Part shown: positions 48,887-57,588 of the stretch, one piece after another
How positions within the stretch are numbered: position 1 is the stretch's first letter
Layout: every line of letters starts with the position of its first letter
Made by a program: the position numbers and the translations under genes
Assembly (NCBI GenBank): GCA_910589075.1
Contig: CAJUSK010000007.1
Coordinates: forward strand, 77,000 to 140,999
Source of the DNA: an uncultured Lachnospiraceae bacterium
GTDB lineage: Bacteria > Bacillota > Clostridia > Lachnospirales > Lachnospiraceae
DNA: 64,000 nucleotides
Direction: 5' to 3'
The notes under the pieces: generated by a model
What the model saw: only the letters and a program-made list of their open reading frames with translations
Told to the model about the DNA's origin: nothing
Database searches by the model: none

Positions 48887-50317
48887 ATGAAATTCGAAGA
48901 TTTAAAACACGATTTTCCCAAAATGCCGGAGGAGATAAGGGTTATGATAGAAAAAGAAGTAAAAAAACAGGTTAAGACACAGCAGCCACAGCATAAAGGC
49001 CAAAAGAAACTGAGCAGAACGCTGGTTGCCGCTCTGGTGGCAGTGCTGTTATGCGGTACCACAGTATTTGCAGGTGTGGGTATTTACCGGATGCAGCAGA
49101 AGAAGATCGGGGAACACGGTGTCAGTGTGGATATTACGGGCGGAGAAGCCGCAGACGCCAGTGTTAAAGACGTGCCCGTCAATATTCCGGAAGTGAAAAT
49201 GGAGACAGGCTATCTGCCCACAGGCATGGTCAAAGTGGAAGAGGGGAAATATTGCTTTGAGAATGCACTACATCAGGGCGGTGTGTCCATGACATTTTAC
49301 CGGATGGATACCGGCGATGATCAGTTTCAGATAGAACATGGGGATGTGCTTTCCAGTGAGGAGTTTTTGGCTGACGGTAATCAGGGAGTGTATCTGGAAT
49401 ATCCGAACCTGTATGAAGATGAGATTACATTTAATCAACGGATTTATGTGGCATTTACAGATGTTCATTATGTGATGGAGATGTATGTGGCATCGGATGT
49501 GAGCAAAGAGGAGGCGATTAAGATTGCGGAACATGTAAGGCTGGTCCCGGCAGAAAATGCAGCGGAAGGGGAAGTCATAATCGCACAGAACTGGAGCAGC
49601 TTTCAGGAAGGCTCAGACAAAGAGGCGTATGATGAAGGCGCCGGGGATGAGTCCATCACGACTGTTGCCGCAGAAGAAATGAAAAATACCCATTCGATCG
49701 GTGAGAGTTTTCCGCTGGATGATCAGGGGCTCACTGCCAGAGTGACTGATGTACAGATTGGGGATGATCTCAGCTTGTTGGATACAGCCCTTTGGGATGA
49801 GGATTTGGGGAAGGAGACAGATAGCAGCGGCAAACTCCGCCCGGCAACCATCCAGTATGTGAAAAGGGGAGATGTGGACAATCTCAGTGAGGTGGTAAAA
49901 TCCAGAGAAGTACCGCAGAAACTGCTCTATGCAACAGTGGAATATACCAATACCGGCAGCGCGGAAATGACAGATGTACTGTTTTTTGGAAGCCTTGTAC
50001 GGATTGCTGAAAGTGGTGGACGCATGCAGGTGATAACAGAGGAGATGCCGGGAGAAAACGATCTGTGGGAAATGGCGGTGAATCATGGACTGTCCGCCCG
50101 CAAAGACATGCTCTATTATGATGTGCATGGCTCCAAAGGGGAAAAGAACTATATCGCAAGCATCAGCCCTGGTGAGACGGTAACGGTATATATGGCATGG
50201 ATTGTGACGGAAGAAGAACTGGGAAGTTTGTATATAAATCTTGATACATATGGCGGTGCGTATGAATTCACCGAGAATTCGTTGAAAATTGGCTATGTGG
50301 ATATCCGAAGGAAATAA
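48887..50317 (+). CDS. Membrane-anchored anti-sigma factor candidate with large outer domain
   Basis: This is a 476-residue protein. A short cytoplasmic N-terminus (about 1-43, Lys-rich) precedes one transmembrane helix (about 44-66) and a large extracytoplasmic part. Its first outer domain (about 90-230, with ETGYLPTGM and EEAIKIAEHV) resembles DUF4367, common in Firmicutes anti-sigma partners. The second half (about 260-476) is a beta-rich, possibly DUF4352-like domain (SFPLDDQGLTARVTDVQIG). No zinc HxxxCxxC motif is present. GGAGGACGG precedes ATG 48887. The anti-sigma call rests on position and topology. Confidence 0.7.
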   Translation: MKFEDLKHDFPKMPEEIRVMIEKEVKKQVKTQQPQHKGQKKLSRTLVAALVAVLLCGTTVFAGVGIYRMQQKKIGEHGVSVDITGGEAADASVKDVPVNIPEVKMETGYLPTGMVKVEEGKYCFENALHQGGVSMTFYRMDTGDDQFQIEHGDVLSSEEFLADGNQGVYLEYPNLYEDEITFNQRIYVAFTDVHYVMEMYVASDVSKEEAIKIAEHVRLVPAENAAEGEVIIAQNWSSFQEGSDKEAYDEGAGDESITTVAAEEMKNTHSIGESFPLDDQGLTARVTDVQIGDDLSLLDTALWDEDLGKETDSSGKLRPATIQYVKRGDVDNLSEVVKSREVPQKLLYATVEYTNTGSAEMTDVLFFGSLVRIAESGGRMQVITEEMPGENDLWEMAVNHGLSARKDMLYYDVHGSKGEKNYIASISPGETVTVYMAWIVTEEELGSLYINLDTYGGAYEFTENSLKIGYVDIRRK

Positions 50318-50382
50318 TTATATCCTTTGTCAGACACTGTATATCACAGGCCGTACACACTGAACTGCCTATAAAAGATACG

Positions 50383-50416
50383 AAATGCCTGAATTTTGCA
50401 AGATTCAGGCATTTTT
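50383..50416. terminator. Bidirectional terminator between anti-sigma and AraC genes
   Basis: AAATGCCTGAAT (50383-50394) and ATTCAGGCATTT (50403-50414) are exact inverted repeats with T-runs or A-runs outside. The AraC stop codon (50405-50407) lies within the right arm. Confidence 0.85.
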
Positions 50417-51319
50417 CCTGTATTGTCCCGGAGATAGCCCGCATTTTTCCCGAAAAACTTTTCCGAAATAGCTTGTACTTTTGAAGCCGCAGGAAAAGCA
50501 GATGTCCGAAATGGGTCTGTCTGTAGATAAAAGCAGATGAGCCGCCTGTGACAACCTGTACTGACAGAGGTATTCTGAGGGAGAAATTCCCATAATGGTT
50601 CTGAAACAGCGAAAACATTCGCTTCTGCTGATGTTTGCAGAACGGGCAATCCTGTCGGCAGTCATGCTCTCGGTGTAATGTGTATGTATATAAGAGAGCA
50701 TACGCCGCATACGTTCTTCCTGGATGAACTCTGCTTTTGCAGCAGGCGGCTGTTTCCCTGTCTGGAGAATGCGAGTCAGGAGCAGCCGCCAGAGCCTGCA
50801 CAACAGTTCGATACAGTGTAGTTCATAACCGATTTCAACTATGTCCAGATTGTAGATTTCTTTGATTACATGAAGCAGTTTATTATCCGTCTCCCGCTCA
50901 GACAGCAGATATAATCCGGAGATGGGGGAGCGGATGAGGGGAAGAATGTTTTGCTGATAGACTTCCCGCATGGGTGACAGAGAGAAGAGGTTTGCGGGTA
51001 CGACAAAATTGGGCAGTATGGTGTGCGGTTTGACCTGCCGGATCCAATGTAATGATCTGGAGTTGATAAACATGCCGTCGCCTGCCTTTAAGACGACAGG
51101 GCTTTGTCTGGCTGCATCCGGAAGTCTCTGGTGGATGTGGCATTCTATCTCTCCCTGTAGTATAAAGCCAAATTCAAAATCGTCGTGCCAGTGAAATCCT
51201 ACTTCGCCATTTAAAAAGTCATCCAGACTGTCCTGGTAAAAGGAAATCGGTAGTCTGCCATCCGGATATTGGATTTGTTCCAGCAGATTTTCATCTGTAA
51301 TGATTGTTTTATATTGCAT
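50405..51319 (-). CDS. AraC-family transcriptional regulator
   Basis: This is a 304-residue regulator. The N-terminal cupin domain (about 15-130) shows FHWHDDFEFGFILQGE and LKAGDGMFINSRSLHWI. The C-terminal double helix-turn-helix (about 200-300) has DRIARSANISRSECFRCF, then DICFSCGFKSTSYFGKVFREKCGLSPGQYR. I chose ATG 51319, with AGGAA about 7 bases upstream; the frame extends to 51664 but that part overlaps the MATE gene antisense. It is divergent from the MATE and beta-lactamase operon and may control it, though AraC proteins of this layout usually sense sugars or aromatic ligands. Confidence 0.9.
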   Translation of the reverse strand: MQYKTIITDENLLEQIQYPDGRLPISFYQDSLDDFLNGEVGFHWHDDFEFGFILQGEIECHIHQRLPDAARQSPVVLKAGDGMFINSRSLHWIRQVKPHTILPNFVVPANLFSLSPMREVYQQNILPLIRSPISGLYLLSERETDNKLLHVIKEIYNLDIVEIGYELHCIELLCRLWRLLLTRILQTGKQPPAAKAEFIQEERMRRMLSYIHTHYTESMTADRIARSANISRSECFRCFRTIMGISPSEYLCQYRLSQAAHLLLSTDRPISDICFSCGFKSTSYFGKVFREKCGLSPGQYRKNA

Positions 51320-51373
51320 ACGCTGTTCCTGCCTTTTTGAAACGATTTTTATAGTATCTGGCACAAAAATGCC

Positions 51374-51402
51374 TGTACATACGGAAAATTCAGCACTATT
51401 AT
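51374..51402 (+). promoter_or_regulatory. Predicted promoter of the MATE-beta-lactamase operon
   Basis: TGTACA at 51374-51379, a 17-base spacer and TATTAT at 51397-51402, about 49 bases before the MATE start. The -35 matches four of six bases. Confidence 0.45.
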
Positions 51403-51450
51403 TATATAGCCGAGTGCGCAGGCGGTCAACAGGAAGGGGTGTGTAATCGA

Positions 51451-52818
51451 ATGGGAAGAACAAAAAATATGACAGAGGGGAATCCGGCATTGCTGATGAT
51501 TTCTTTTGCATTTCCCTTAATGCTGGCCAATTTAGGGCAGCAGTTGTATATGATTGTGGATGCCATGATTGTAGGAAAAGGCGTAGGGGTGGAAGCGCTT
51601 GCCGCTGTTGGGGCCACGGACTGGTCTTATTGGCTGGTGTTGTGGACAGTACAGGCGTTGACACAGGGATTTGCGATTCCGGTATCCCAGTATTTTGGAG
51701 AAGGCAATCAGGAAAATGTGAGAAAAGCGGTTACAATGTCAGTGCGGCTCTGTCTGACAGCAGGTATATTGCTGACGGTGATTTCTTTTATCATTGCGTT
51801 GCCGCTGTTGCGGTTGCTGAAGACACCGGATGACATATTTTCCGGGGCGTCTGCGTATCTGCTCATTATGTATGGAGGAATATTGGTGGTCACAGCTTTT
51901 AACATGGCTTCCTCGATTCTGCGGGCATTCGGAGACGGGAAGACACCGATGATTGCCATGGCGATTGCAGCAGGCGGCAATGTTTTGCTTGATTTGTTGT
52001 TTGTTCTTGTGTTTCGGTGGGGGATTGCAGGAGCGGCAGCCGCGACTGTGACGGCACAGTTGTTTGCTTTTTTCTATTGTTTTCTTTCTTTGAAAAAGTC
52101 TGAGTGGCTAAAGCTGGAGAAATCAGATTGGCAAAGCGATATGAACATTATAAAATGTCAGTACAGGCTGGGTGTACCACTTGCCCTTCAGCATATGCTG
52201 ATTGCGGTGGGAGGGATGATCTTGCAGTCAGTGATCAATTTGCAGGGGTTTGTTTTTATAGCCGGATTTACCGCCACCAATAAAATATACGGATTGCTGG
52301 AAAGTTCTGCCATCTCTCTCGGGTATGCAGTGACCACTTATATGGCACAGAATTACGGAGGCGGACTGCCGCAACGCATACGCAGTGGGTTGAAAAGTGC
52401 TTCGCTGCTTGCCGTTTTGTTGTCTGCCGTTATTTCGGCCGGGATGATCCTGGGAGGCCGGGGGATTTTAGGATTATTTATTGATCAGAGGAATGTCAAC
52501 GCAGCAAACGTGCTGGAAATTGCATATCATTATCTTTTTGTTATGAGCTGCCTGCTCAGTTCCCTGTACCTGTTGTATGTTTTTCGTAATACACTTCAGA
52601 GTATGGGAAATGCCACAGCTTCTCTCTGGTCAGGGATCGGCGAACTTTTTGCAAGAGTATTCGCTGCCTGTGTCCTGACCTCTATGGCAGGCAGGGAAGC
52701 GCTGTTTTATGCAGAACCGCTTGCCTGGATCAGCGCTATGCTGATTGTGGCGGTAGTTTGTTTGAAAAAGGTTTGGTTAGAGCCGGAATTAAAACAGAAG
52801 GAAAAGGGGAAAGGTTGA
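51451..52818 (+). CDS. MATE-family multidrug/toxin efflux transporter
   Basis: This is a 455-residue transporter with twelve predicted helices in two similar halves. The N-terminal half opens NPALLMISFAFPLMLANLGQQLYMIVDAMIVG, normally the start of the first two helices, followed by VEALAAVGATDWSYWLV. The second half has LGVPLALQHMLIAVGGMILQSVIN. It belongs to the NorM/DinF-like clostridial group that uses ion gradients to expel cationic drugs or metabolites. AGGAAGGGG lies before ATG 51451. Its stop overlaps the start of the beta-lactamase gene by one base. Confidence 0.9.
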   Translation: MGRTKNMTEGNPALLMISFAFPLMLANLGQQLYMIVDAMIVGKGVGVEALAAVGATDWSYWLVLWTVQALTQGFAIPVSQYFGEGNQENVRKAVTMSVRLCLTAGILLTVISFIIALPLLRLLKTPDDIFSGASAYLLIMYGGILVVTAFNMASSILRAFGDGKTPMIAMAIAAGGNVLLDLLFVLVFRWGIAGAAAATVTAQLFAFFYCFLSLKKSEWLKLEKSDWQSDMNIIKCQYRLGVPLALQHMLIAVGGMILQSVINLQGFVFIAGFTATNKIYGLLESSAISLGYAVTTYMAQNYGGGLPQRIRSGLKSASLLAVLLSAVISAGMILGGRGILGLFIDQRNVNAANVLEIAYHYLFVMSCLLSSLYLLYVFRNTLQSMGNATASLWSGIGELFARVFAACVLTSMAGREALFYAEPLAWISAMLIVAVVCLKKVWLEPELKQKEKGKG

Positions 52819-53915
52819 TGATGCAAAAAAAGTGCATGTACACGAAGGTGATAAGCAGAATATTTGTATGTGCAGTCGGATTGGTTTTGTCTGGCTGCGG
52901 CAGGGTGAGCCAGGTACAGGAGTATGAAAAGAATAAGTCTGTCATGGAAGGGGATATTTCGGCGGAAAACACAGATTTGTCAGAGGCGCTGAACGCTGAA
53001 AATGCAGTGGAATCAGAATCCGAAATTGGAATGAAGCCGGAAGCGGGGAAAGGGGACGGTCAGACAGAAACGAAAAGGATAGAAGAGCCGGATGGCTATG
53101 CAGATGAAAAGATTGTAGAAAATTCGAATCAAAATCCACAGGCAGAGCCGGTTATAATAGATGCTGACTGGTCGGAATATTTCAATGGATTGAATGGTAC
53201 AGCAGTCTTATATGATGCCACAGCCGGAGAATATATATTGTATAACCGTGAACTTGCCATGACGCAAAGTTCACCTTGTTCTACCTTTAAAATTGTATCA
53301 TCGCTGATCGCTCTGGAAAATGGAGTGATTGATCCTGGTGAATCTGTCCGCACATGGAGCGGCGAAGTATTCTGGAATGAGAACTGGAACCATGATATTG
53401 ATTTTCAGGATGCGTTCCGTGTTTCCTGTGTCTGGTATTTCAGAGAACTGATCGACGAAACAGGAAAAGAAACAATACAACAGGAACTGGACAGACTCCG
53501 GTATGGGAACTGCGATATTTCAGACTGGGAAGGACGTCTGAATACGAATAATTCCAACCGGGCACTGACCGGCTTCTGGATTGAATCGTCTCTGAAGATT
53601 TCACCCAAAGAACAGGTGGATGTTATGGAACGCATTTTTGGGAAGGATTCCGTTTATTCTGAGAAGAGCCAGGATGAATTAAAAAAGGTTATGCTTGTAC
53701 AAGAAACTCAGAGGGAAGATCTTTTCATATATGGAAAGACAGGAATGGGCAAAGCGCAGGGCATTGTTGTGGATGCATGGTTTACCGGTTTTGCGGAAGC
53801 CGGGGATGAAACCGTTTATTATTGTGTGCGCCTGGGAGAGAACGACAATATAGAGGTGTCCAGCCAGAAGGCAAAAGAGATTGCGATCAGTATCGTATCG
53901 GATTATTACCGATAA
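52818..53915 (+). CDS. Class D (OXA-like) beta-lactamase, lipoprotein
   Basis: This is a 365-residue serine beta-lactamase or closely related penicillin-binding enzyme. A signal peptide ends in lipobox VLSGC (C27), then an acidic linker of about 85 residues. The catalytic domain (about 115-365) carries all class D motifs: STFK at 155-158 with nucleophile S155, SCV at 203-205, YGN at 229-231 and KTG at 307-309. The FWIESSLKISP segment precedes the helical C-terminus. It starts inside the MATE stop codon, so translation is coupled. It resembles the sensor domain of the convergent BlaR1. Hydrolysis of actual drugs cannot be judged from sequence. Confidence 0.9.
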   Translation: MMQKKCMYTKVISRIFVCAVGLVLSGCGRVSQVQEYEKNKSVMEGDISAENTDLSEALNAENAVESESEIGMKPEAGKGDGQTETKRIEEPDGYADEKIVENSNQNPQAEPVIIDADWSEYFNGLNGTAVLYDATAGEYILYNRELAMTQSSPCSTFKIVSSLIALENGVIDPGESVRTWSGEVFWNENWNHDIDFQDAFRVSCVWYFRELIDETGKETIQQELDRLRYGNCDISDWEGRLNTNNSNRALTGFWIESSLKISPKEQVDVMERIFGKDSVYSEKSQDELKKVMLVQETQREDLFIYGKTGMGKAQGIVVDAWFTGFAEAGDETVYYCVRLGENDNIEVSSQKAKEIAISIVSDYYR

Positions 53916-54067
53916 CAGTCCAGACAAATTGACTTGTCTGAACTGTTCATATACTTACCGATAGAAAAATTATCGGCTGTGTTTCTTGGGTTTGTAATAA
54001 AAGAGAGTCTGTCCGGCGTTCTTTCTTTTGTTGAAGAGAATGAGATAAAACAAAGACATGTATGAAC
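53916..54067. other. Convergent gap between beta-lactamase and blaR1
   Basis: Two short hairpins are present: CAGACAA/TTGTCTG (53921-53927 with 53934-53940) and CCGATA/TATCGG (53958-53963 with 53971-53976). Neither has a good T-run, so termination here is uncertain. Confidence 0.45.
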
Positions 54068-55876
54068 TCAGCCGATTTTTCCACTCCATACCTCTAATTT
54101 TGTAAGAATGGAGAAAGTCAGTTGCGTGGCTGCGGCGCCGGTGGCGTTGTCTTTCTGCTGGACATTTGTGGCAAAAAAGCAGGGATGGCCGTCTTTTTCC
54201 ACATATCCGATAAACCATCCGCAGGTATTACGGCCGTCTTCCTCTGCGGTGCCTGTTTTTCCGTAAATGGCTCCCTCTGCATGGGAATACAGGAGGATGG
54301 ACTGCTTTACAGTTTCTATGTTTTCCGGTGCAAACGAGAATGCATTGTCATAGAGTTTCCGCAGCATTTCCACCTGTTCTATGGGGGATATTTTGAGAGA
54401 AGAATCGCCCCAGTAGGAAGAAACATTTCCGCTGACACTCTGATTGCCATAGCCGGTTTCGCGGATATAATTCTGTATTACCGGCAAGGTGGTTTGCCGG
54501 TCAAGTTCCTGAAAATACCAGGTGGCAGAACTTTGCATGGCGGAGGACAGTGTCTGATCCTGGTTCCATTCAGGACGTATGTACTCCTGTCCGTTCCAGG
54601 AAATCAGGTTTTGCCGGGGTGTGATGACGCCCGATTCCAGAGCGAACAGAGCGCTGTACGGTTTAAATGTGGATAGCGGGGAAATGCGCTTGCGTGCATT
54701 CTCTTTATCATAGATCAGCCAGGCGTCAGCGGCTGGGTCATATAAGACAAAGCTGCCTTCCATATCACCGAAATCAACGCTTAAATCAAGGTATGTGATA
54801 TTCTGCTCATTTTCTGTAAAGGTATACAGGGAGTCGCCTGCCGCCTGTATGGCCAGCACAGGTGCGGAACCGGCCAGAAGCGCTGCCGCCGTGCAATACA
54901 GAAGGAGGCTGCACAGGTTTTTACGAAACGTGGCGGGACGATAGGCGGCAATATTCAGAATACGCTTTTTCATCTGCCGCATACTGCCGCTGATTCCCGT
55001 TGCAAAAGGAAACGGAGGCAAGGAAGTTTTTTCTACAAAATCAATCAGAGTACGTCCATAGTCTGCGTAGGTATCCTGCTTCAGCATTTGTAAAACGGCA
55101 GTGTCGCAGGCTATCTCACGGTCTGTTTTCATTTCTTTCAGTGCATACCATACAAAGGGGTTAAACCAATAGACGATGCAGGCAAAGGTCATAACATGAT
55201 TGGCCAGGGTATCTTTATGCCGGTAATGCTGTAACTCATGGAGGAGCATATAACGCAGAGCTTGAGGCTGACTGGCGCTGACCAACCGCAGGGGCAGATA
55301 AATACAGGGCCGGAAAAGACCCGCCAAAACAGGCGATTGCAGAAATGCCGTGTTTCGGATGGGGACGGATTTTGTGAGAGCCATTTCGGAAAGGCAGGCG
55401 TGATATAGTCTGAGCACATCCGGGTTCTGCACTGGCAGAGAAGATTTTTTCAGTCTGTAAAATCGAAAGGCGGACCCAAAGATAAGCAATACCATAGCAA
55501 GGATACCGGCCATCCATAAAAAGCTAAGCAAAGCGGCTATACCGGAAGGGGTATTCCGGCTGACGGAGGAACTCAGGTCATACATCCAGTCCATGCCGGA
55601 GGGCTGACGCATAGCAGAGATTTTTTCGGCAAAGTTGTTGCTCTGCATGGCAGAGTCCGTACCCGGACTGCCGAGCCAAAGAAATATATTTGAAAACGAA
55701 AGAGAATGTACTGGCAGAAATGGCACGGCCATTAGCCCTGGCAGCAAAAACCACAGATGATACTGCGCCCGGCTGGTGAGGTGGTTTCTGAACAGATGAC
55801 GGAAAACCACAAGACAGACGATTAAAATGTCAAGGAAAACATTGCAGATCAGAAAACGGATCATGAAATCATTCAT
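54068..55876 (-). CDS. blaR1: BlaR1-type beta-lactam sensor/metalloprotease
   Basis: This is a 602-residue membrane sensor. An M56 peptidase domain with four helices (about 1-345) has the zinc motif HELQH (213-217) and the distal Glu in REIACD. The extracellular sensor (about 355-602) is a class D-like domain with STFK (402-405), SAT (450-452), YGN (476-478) and KTG (540-542). Acylation of S402 by a beta-lactam should trigger the protease, which inactivates BlaI. The start overlaps the end of blaI by 8 bases. It is convergent with the class D beta-lactamase, and shares with it the run SSLKISP.EQV and the W-Y-F context after the SxT/SxV motif. Confidence 0.93.
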   Translation of the reverse strand: MNDFMIRFLICNVFLDILIVCLVVFRHLFRNHLTSRAQYHLWFLLPGLMAVPFLPVHSLSFSNIFLWLGSPGTDSAMQSNNFAEKISAMRQPSGMDWMYDLSSSVSRNTPSGIAALLSFLWMAGILAMVLLIFGSAFRFYRLKKSSLPVQNPDVLRLYHACLSEMALTKSVPIRNTAFLQSPVLAGLFRPCIYLPLRLVSASQPQALRYMLLHELQHYRHKDTLANHVMTFACIVYWFNPFVWYALKEMKTDREIACDTAVLQMLKQDTYADYGRTLIDFVEKTSLPPFPFATGISGSMRQMKKRILNIAAYRPATFRKNLCSLLLYCTAAALLAGSAPVLAIQAAGDSLYTFTENEQNITYLDLSVDFGDMEGSFVLYDPAADAWLIYDKENARKRISPLSTFKPYSALFALESGVITPRQNLISWNGQEYIRPEWNQDQTLSSAMQSSATWYFQELDRQTTLPVIQNYIRETGYGNQSVSGNVSSYWGDSSLKISPIEQVEMLRKLYDNAFSFAPENIETVKQSILLYSHAEGAIYGKTGTAEEDGRNTCGWFIGYVEKDGHPCFFATNVQQKDNATGAAATQLTFSILTKLEVWSGKIG

Positions 55877-56264
55877 GTGTAGTCCCTCCGTTTTCTGTAT
55901 TTTCAGAAAGAAGAGAACGAAGCGTGTCTATTTCACTTTCCGTTAATCCGTTATGATCCATGTAGGCGGAAAGCATGGCCGTAATATTGCCGCCATAAAA
56001 GCGGTTCAGAAACGAGCGGCTTTCCTGCCCGATATATTCATCCTCATCCACCAGAGGGGTGTAGACAAATACCCGGCTCTGTTTTTCATAAGTAAGGGCC
56101 CCTTTTGTAACCAGACGTTTGATCAGTGTCTGAATCGTTTTGGGGCTCCAGGTAGTGGTGCGGACCAGCCGGTCCGTTATTTCATTGGTACTGATGGGTG
56201 CATGTTTCCATACAATTTTCATCACTTCGAATTCTGCTTCGGATATCTGGGGCAGCAATTTCAT
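55869..56264 (-). CDS. blaI: BlaI/MecI-family repressor
   Basis: This is a 131-residue winged-helix repressor. LPQISEAEFEVMKIVWKHAP opens it, followed by the recognition part TTTWSPKTIQTLIKRLVTKGAL. The C-terminal dimerisation helices include SFLNRFYGGNITAML, near the site where BlaR1 signalling cleaves family members (Asn-Phe region). GGAGG lies 7 bases before ATG 56264; the frame could extend to 56333 but that part crosses the promoter. It is co-transcribed with blaR1 and should repress this operon and possibly the beta-lactamase operon. Confidence 0.93.
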   Translation of the reverse strand: MKLLPQISEAEFEVMKIVWKHAPISTNEITDRLVRTTTWSPKTIQTLIKRLVTKGALTYEKQSRVFVYTPLVDEDEYIGQESRSFLNRFYGGNITAMLSAYMDHNGLTESEIDTLRSLLSENTENGGTTHE

Positions 56265-56304
56265 GAGATTCCTCCGGATATAATTGTTTATGATTTTGAA
56301 AAAT

Positions 56305-56333
56305 ATTATAATATGGGATACAGGTGGTGTCAA
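56305..56333 (-). promoter_or_regulatory. Consensus promoter of blaI-blaR1
   Basis: On the minus strand: TTGACA (56333-56328), exactly 17 bases, TATAAT (56310-56305). This is a perfect sigma-A promoter, about 41 bases before blaI. TACA and TGTC half-sites within the spacer do not match the known bla operator spacing. Confidence 0.85.
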
Positions 56334-56667
56334 ACTTGCCGGGAACTGTTTTTGTTTCCAGGCAACAGATTACGGAAATAAACTCAGACCAGTTGTAATA
56401 GAAGACTCTTCGATGATGGTTTGTGGGTTTTGGGCAACTTATATAGACAAAACGGTTGCCAAATATGATTTATGACAAGTCATTCTATGGACAGAAGGCT
56501 GGCGGTCATTTTACGGCATTCAGATAACATCTCACTGCAAACCGTTTGATTCCCGGTGATATATAAACGAAAATTATGATGTAACGACTGCAAAACTGAC
56601 AGTCGGGGATGACGCTGTGGGGAACGCGTAAGGAATCTTACAGTGATGCAGAGCAGCGTGGCATTTG
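56334..56667. other. Gap without a supported gene
   Basis: Short frames here lack ribosome sites and family resemblance. The sequence may be the remains of a decayed gene, but nothing can be named. Confidence 0.5.
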
Positions 56668-56709
56668 ATTCATGACAATAGAAAGTTCGAAAAGTGTGCT
56701 TTCTATTGT
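56668..56709 (-). repeat. Dispersed palindrome family, copy E
   Basis: ATTCATG leader, then ACAATAGAAAG (56675-56685) and CTTTCTATTGT (56699-56709), a perfect 11-base stem around TTCGAAAAGTGTG. It is in the reverse orientation of copy D, with the same arms. Confidence 0.75.
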
Positions 56710-56827
56710 TTCGATTCGGCTGACAAATGTATATGGGGCATACCCTTATGCATCGCTGCTCATGGGAATGAAATGAAAAGCAGAGGAGGACAGAATCGAA
56801 ATCAACAATCGTTATTATGATTACGGG

Positions 56828-57325
56828 ATGAATTATCCCCAACAGTCCGGTACAGATCGGATTGCCGACAGGACTTCTAAACCGGAGCAAACTGGAACCG
56901 GACAGAACCCGAACCAGCCAAAAGCGGAAAATGCGAGATTTGCGCCGAAAGACGAGTACATCAACAGAGAAAAATCCGGCAGCAGGCCCAGCGGTCTGTA
57001 TTCTATGACACGGGATGAAGACGGGAAGGTGCAGATCCGGTTTGAAGACCGCAAACGTAAAGAGAATGAGAGCAGAGATCCGCAGGCTGGATCTGGTATC
57101 CCCCAAAAGCCCGTCAGGGAATGCACTGCCAATACGGATCGTCCGGACCAGGAAATCCGTAAACTAAAGGAAGAGAAAAACCGGCTGGAGCAACAGCTCA
57201 GAGCGGCGGCACAGGACCCGGCCAAAATTAGTGAACTGACAGGAAAACTGAAACAGATCGCACAGGAACTGAGCAGGAAAGACAATGATACATACAGAAA
57301 ACAGCATACATCCTTTTGGGGCTGA
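56828..57325 (+). CDS. Hypothetical soluble protein with C-terminal coiled coil
   Basis: This is a protein of 165 residues or slightly more. The first 90 residues are polar and probably disordered (Pro, Gln, Lys and Arg rich); a coiled coil follows (about 108-155, QEIRKLKEEKNRLEQQLRAA). No family is recognised. ATG 56828 has no ribosome site. A strong GGAGGA at 56785-56790 lies instead before an in-frame ATC at 56795, from which IEINNRYYDYG would precede the Met. The real start may be that non-standard codon, or a sequencing or mutation change of ATG to ATC. A terminator follows. Confidence 0.5.
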   Translation: MNYPQQSGTDRIADRTSKPEQTGTGQNPNQPKAENARFAPKDEYINREKSGSRPSGLYSMTRDEDGKVQIRFEDRKRKENESRDPQAGSGIPQKPVRECTANTDRPDQEIRKLKEEKNRLEQQLRAAAQDPAKISELTGKLKQIAQELSRKDNDTYRKQHTSFWG

Positions 57326-57366
57326 ATAAATCCGGTATCAAACAGGATGGATGCCGTGCCAGACTG

Positions 57367-57396
57367 AAAAATCCTCCATAACAGGGGGATTTTTTT
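57367..57396 (+). terminator. Terminator of the coiled-coil protein gene
   Basis: AAAAATCCTCC (57367-57377) pairs with GGGGGATTTTT (57384-57394), followed by more T. Confidence 0.85.
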
Positions 57397-57404
57397 GTGG
57401 GGCA

Positions 57405-57450
57405 GATAAAATCCTGACTGCTGACCGTTGACAGTTCGGATAAAATCCTG
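57405..57450 (+). repeat. Two direct repeats upstream of the O-acetylation cluster promoter
   Basis: GATAAAATCCTG occurs at 57405-57416 and again at 57439-57450, 34 bases apart. The second copy has the palindromic core GGAT-AAA-ATCC. The pair ends 12 bases before the -35, a position typical of activator sites. Confidence 0.5.
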
Positions 57451-57461
57451 CCCACAATGGT

Positions 57462-57490
57462 TTGAATAATTTCTGCAAATTGGCTATAAT
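57462..57490 (+). promoter_or_regulatory. Sigma-A promoter of the O-acetylation cluster
   Basis: TTGAAT at 57462-57467, a 17-base spacer and a perfect TATAAT at 57485-57490. Confidence 0.8.
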
Positions 57491-57588
57491 CACTGTATAT
57501 CATCATCTTTTTTCAAAAAGATGACTGAATTGCCGAAAAGATGGAGAGTATGGTAAAAGAAAATGATCCAGGAAAGGAAAACACAACT

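Noticed and set aside
56311..56330. A BlaI operator within the blaI promoter spacer
   Set aside because: TACA and TGTC half-sites are present but five bases apart, unlike the TACA-N2-TGTA core I know for bla operators. A divergent operator is possible but unsupported.
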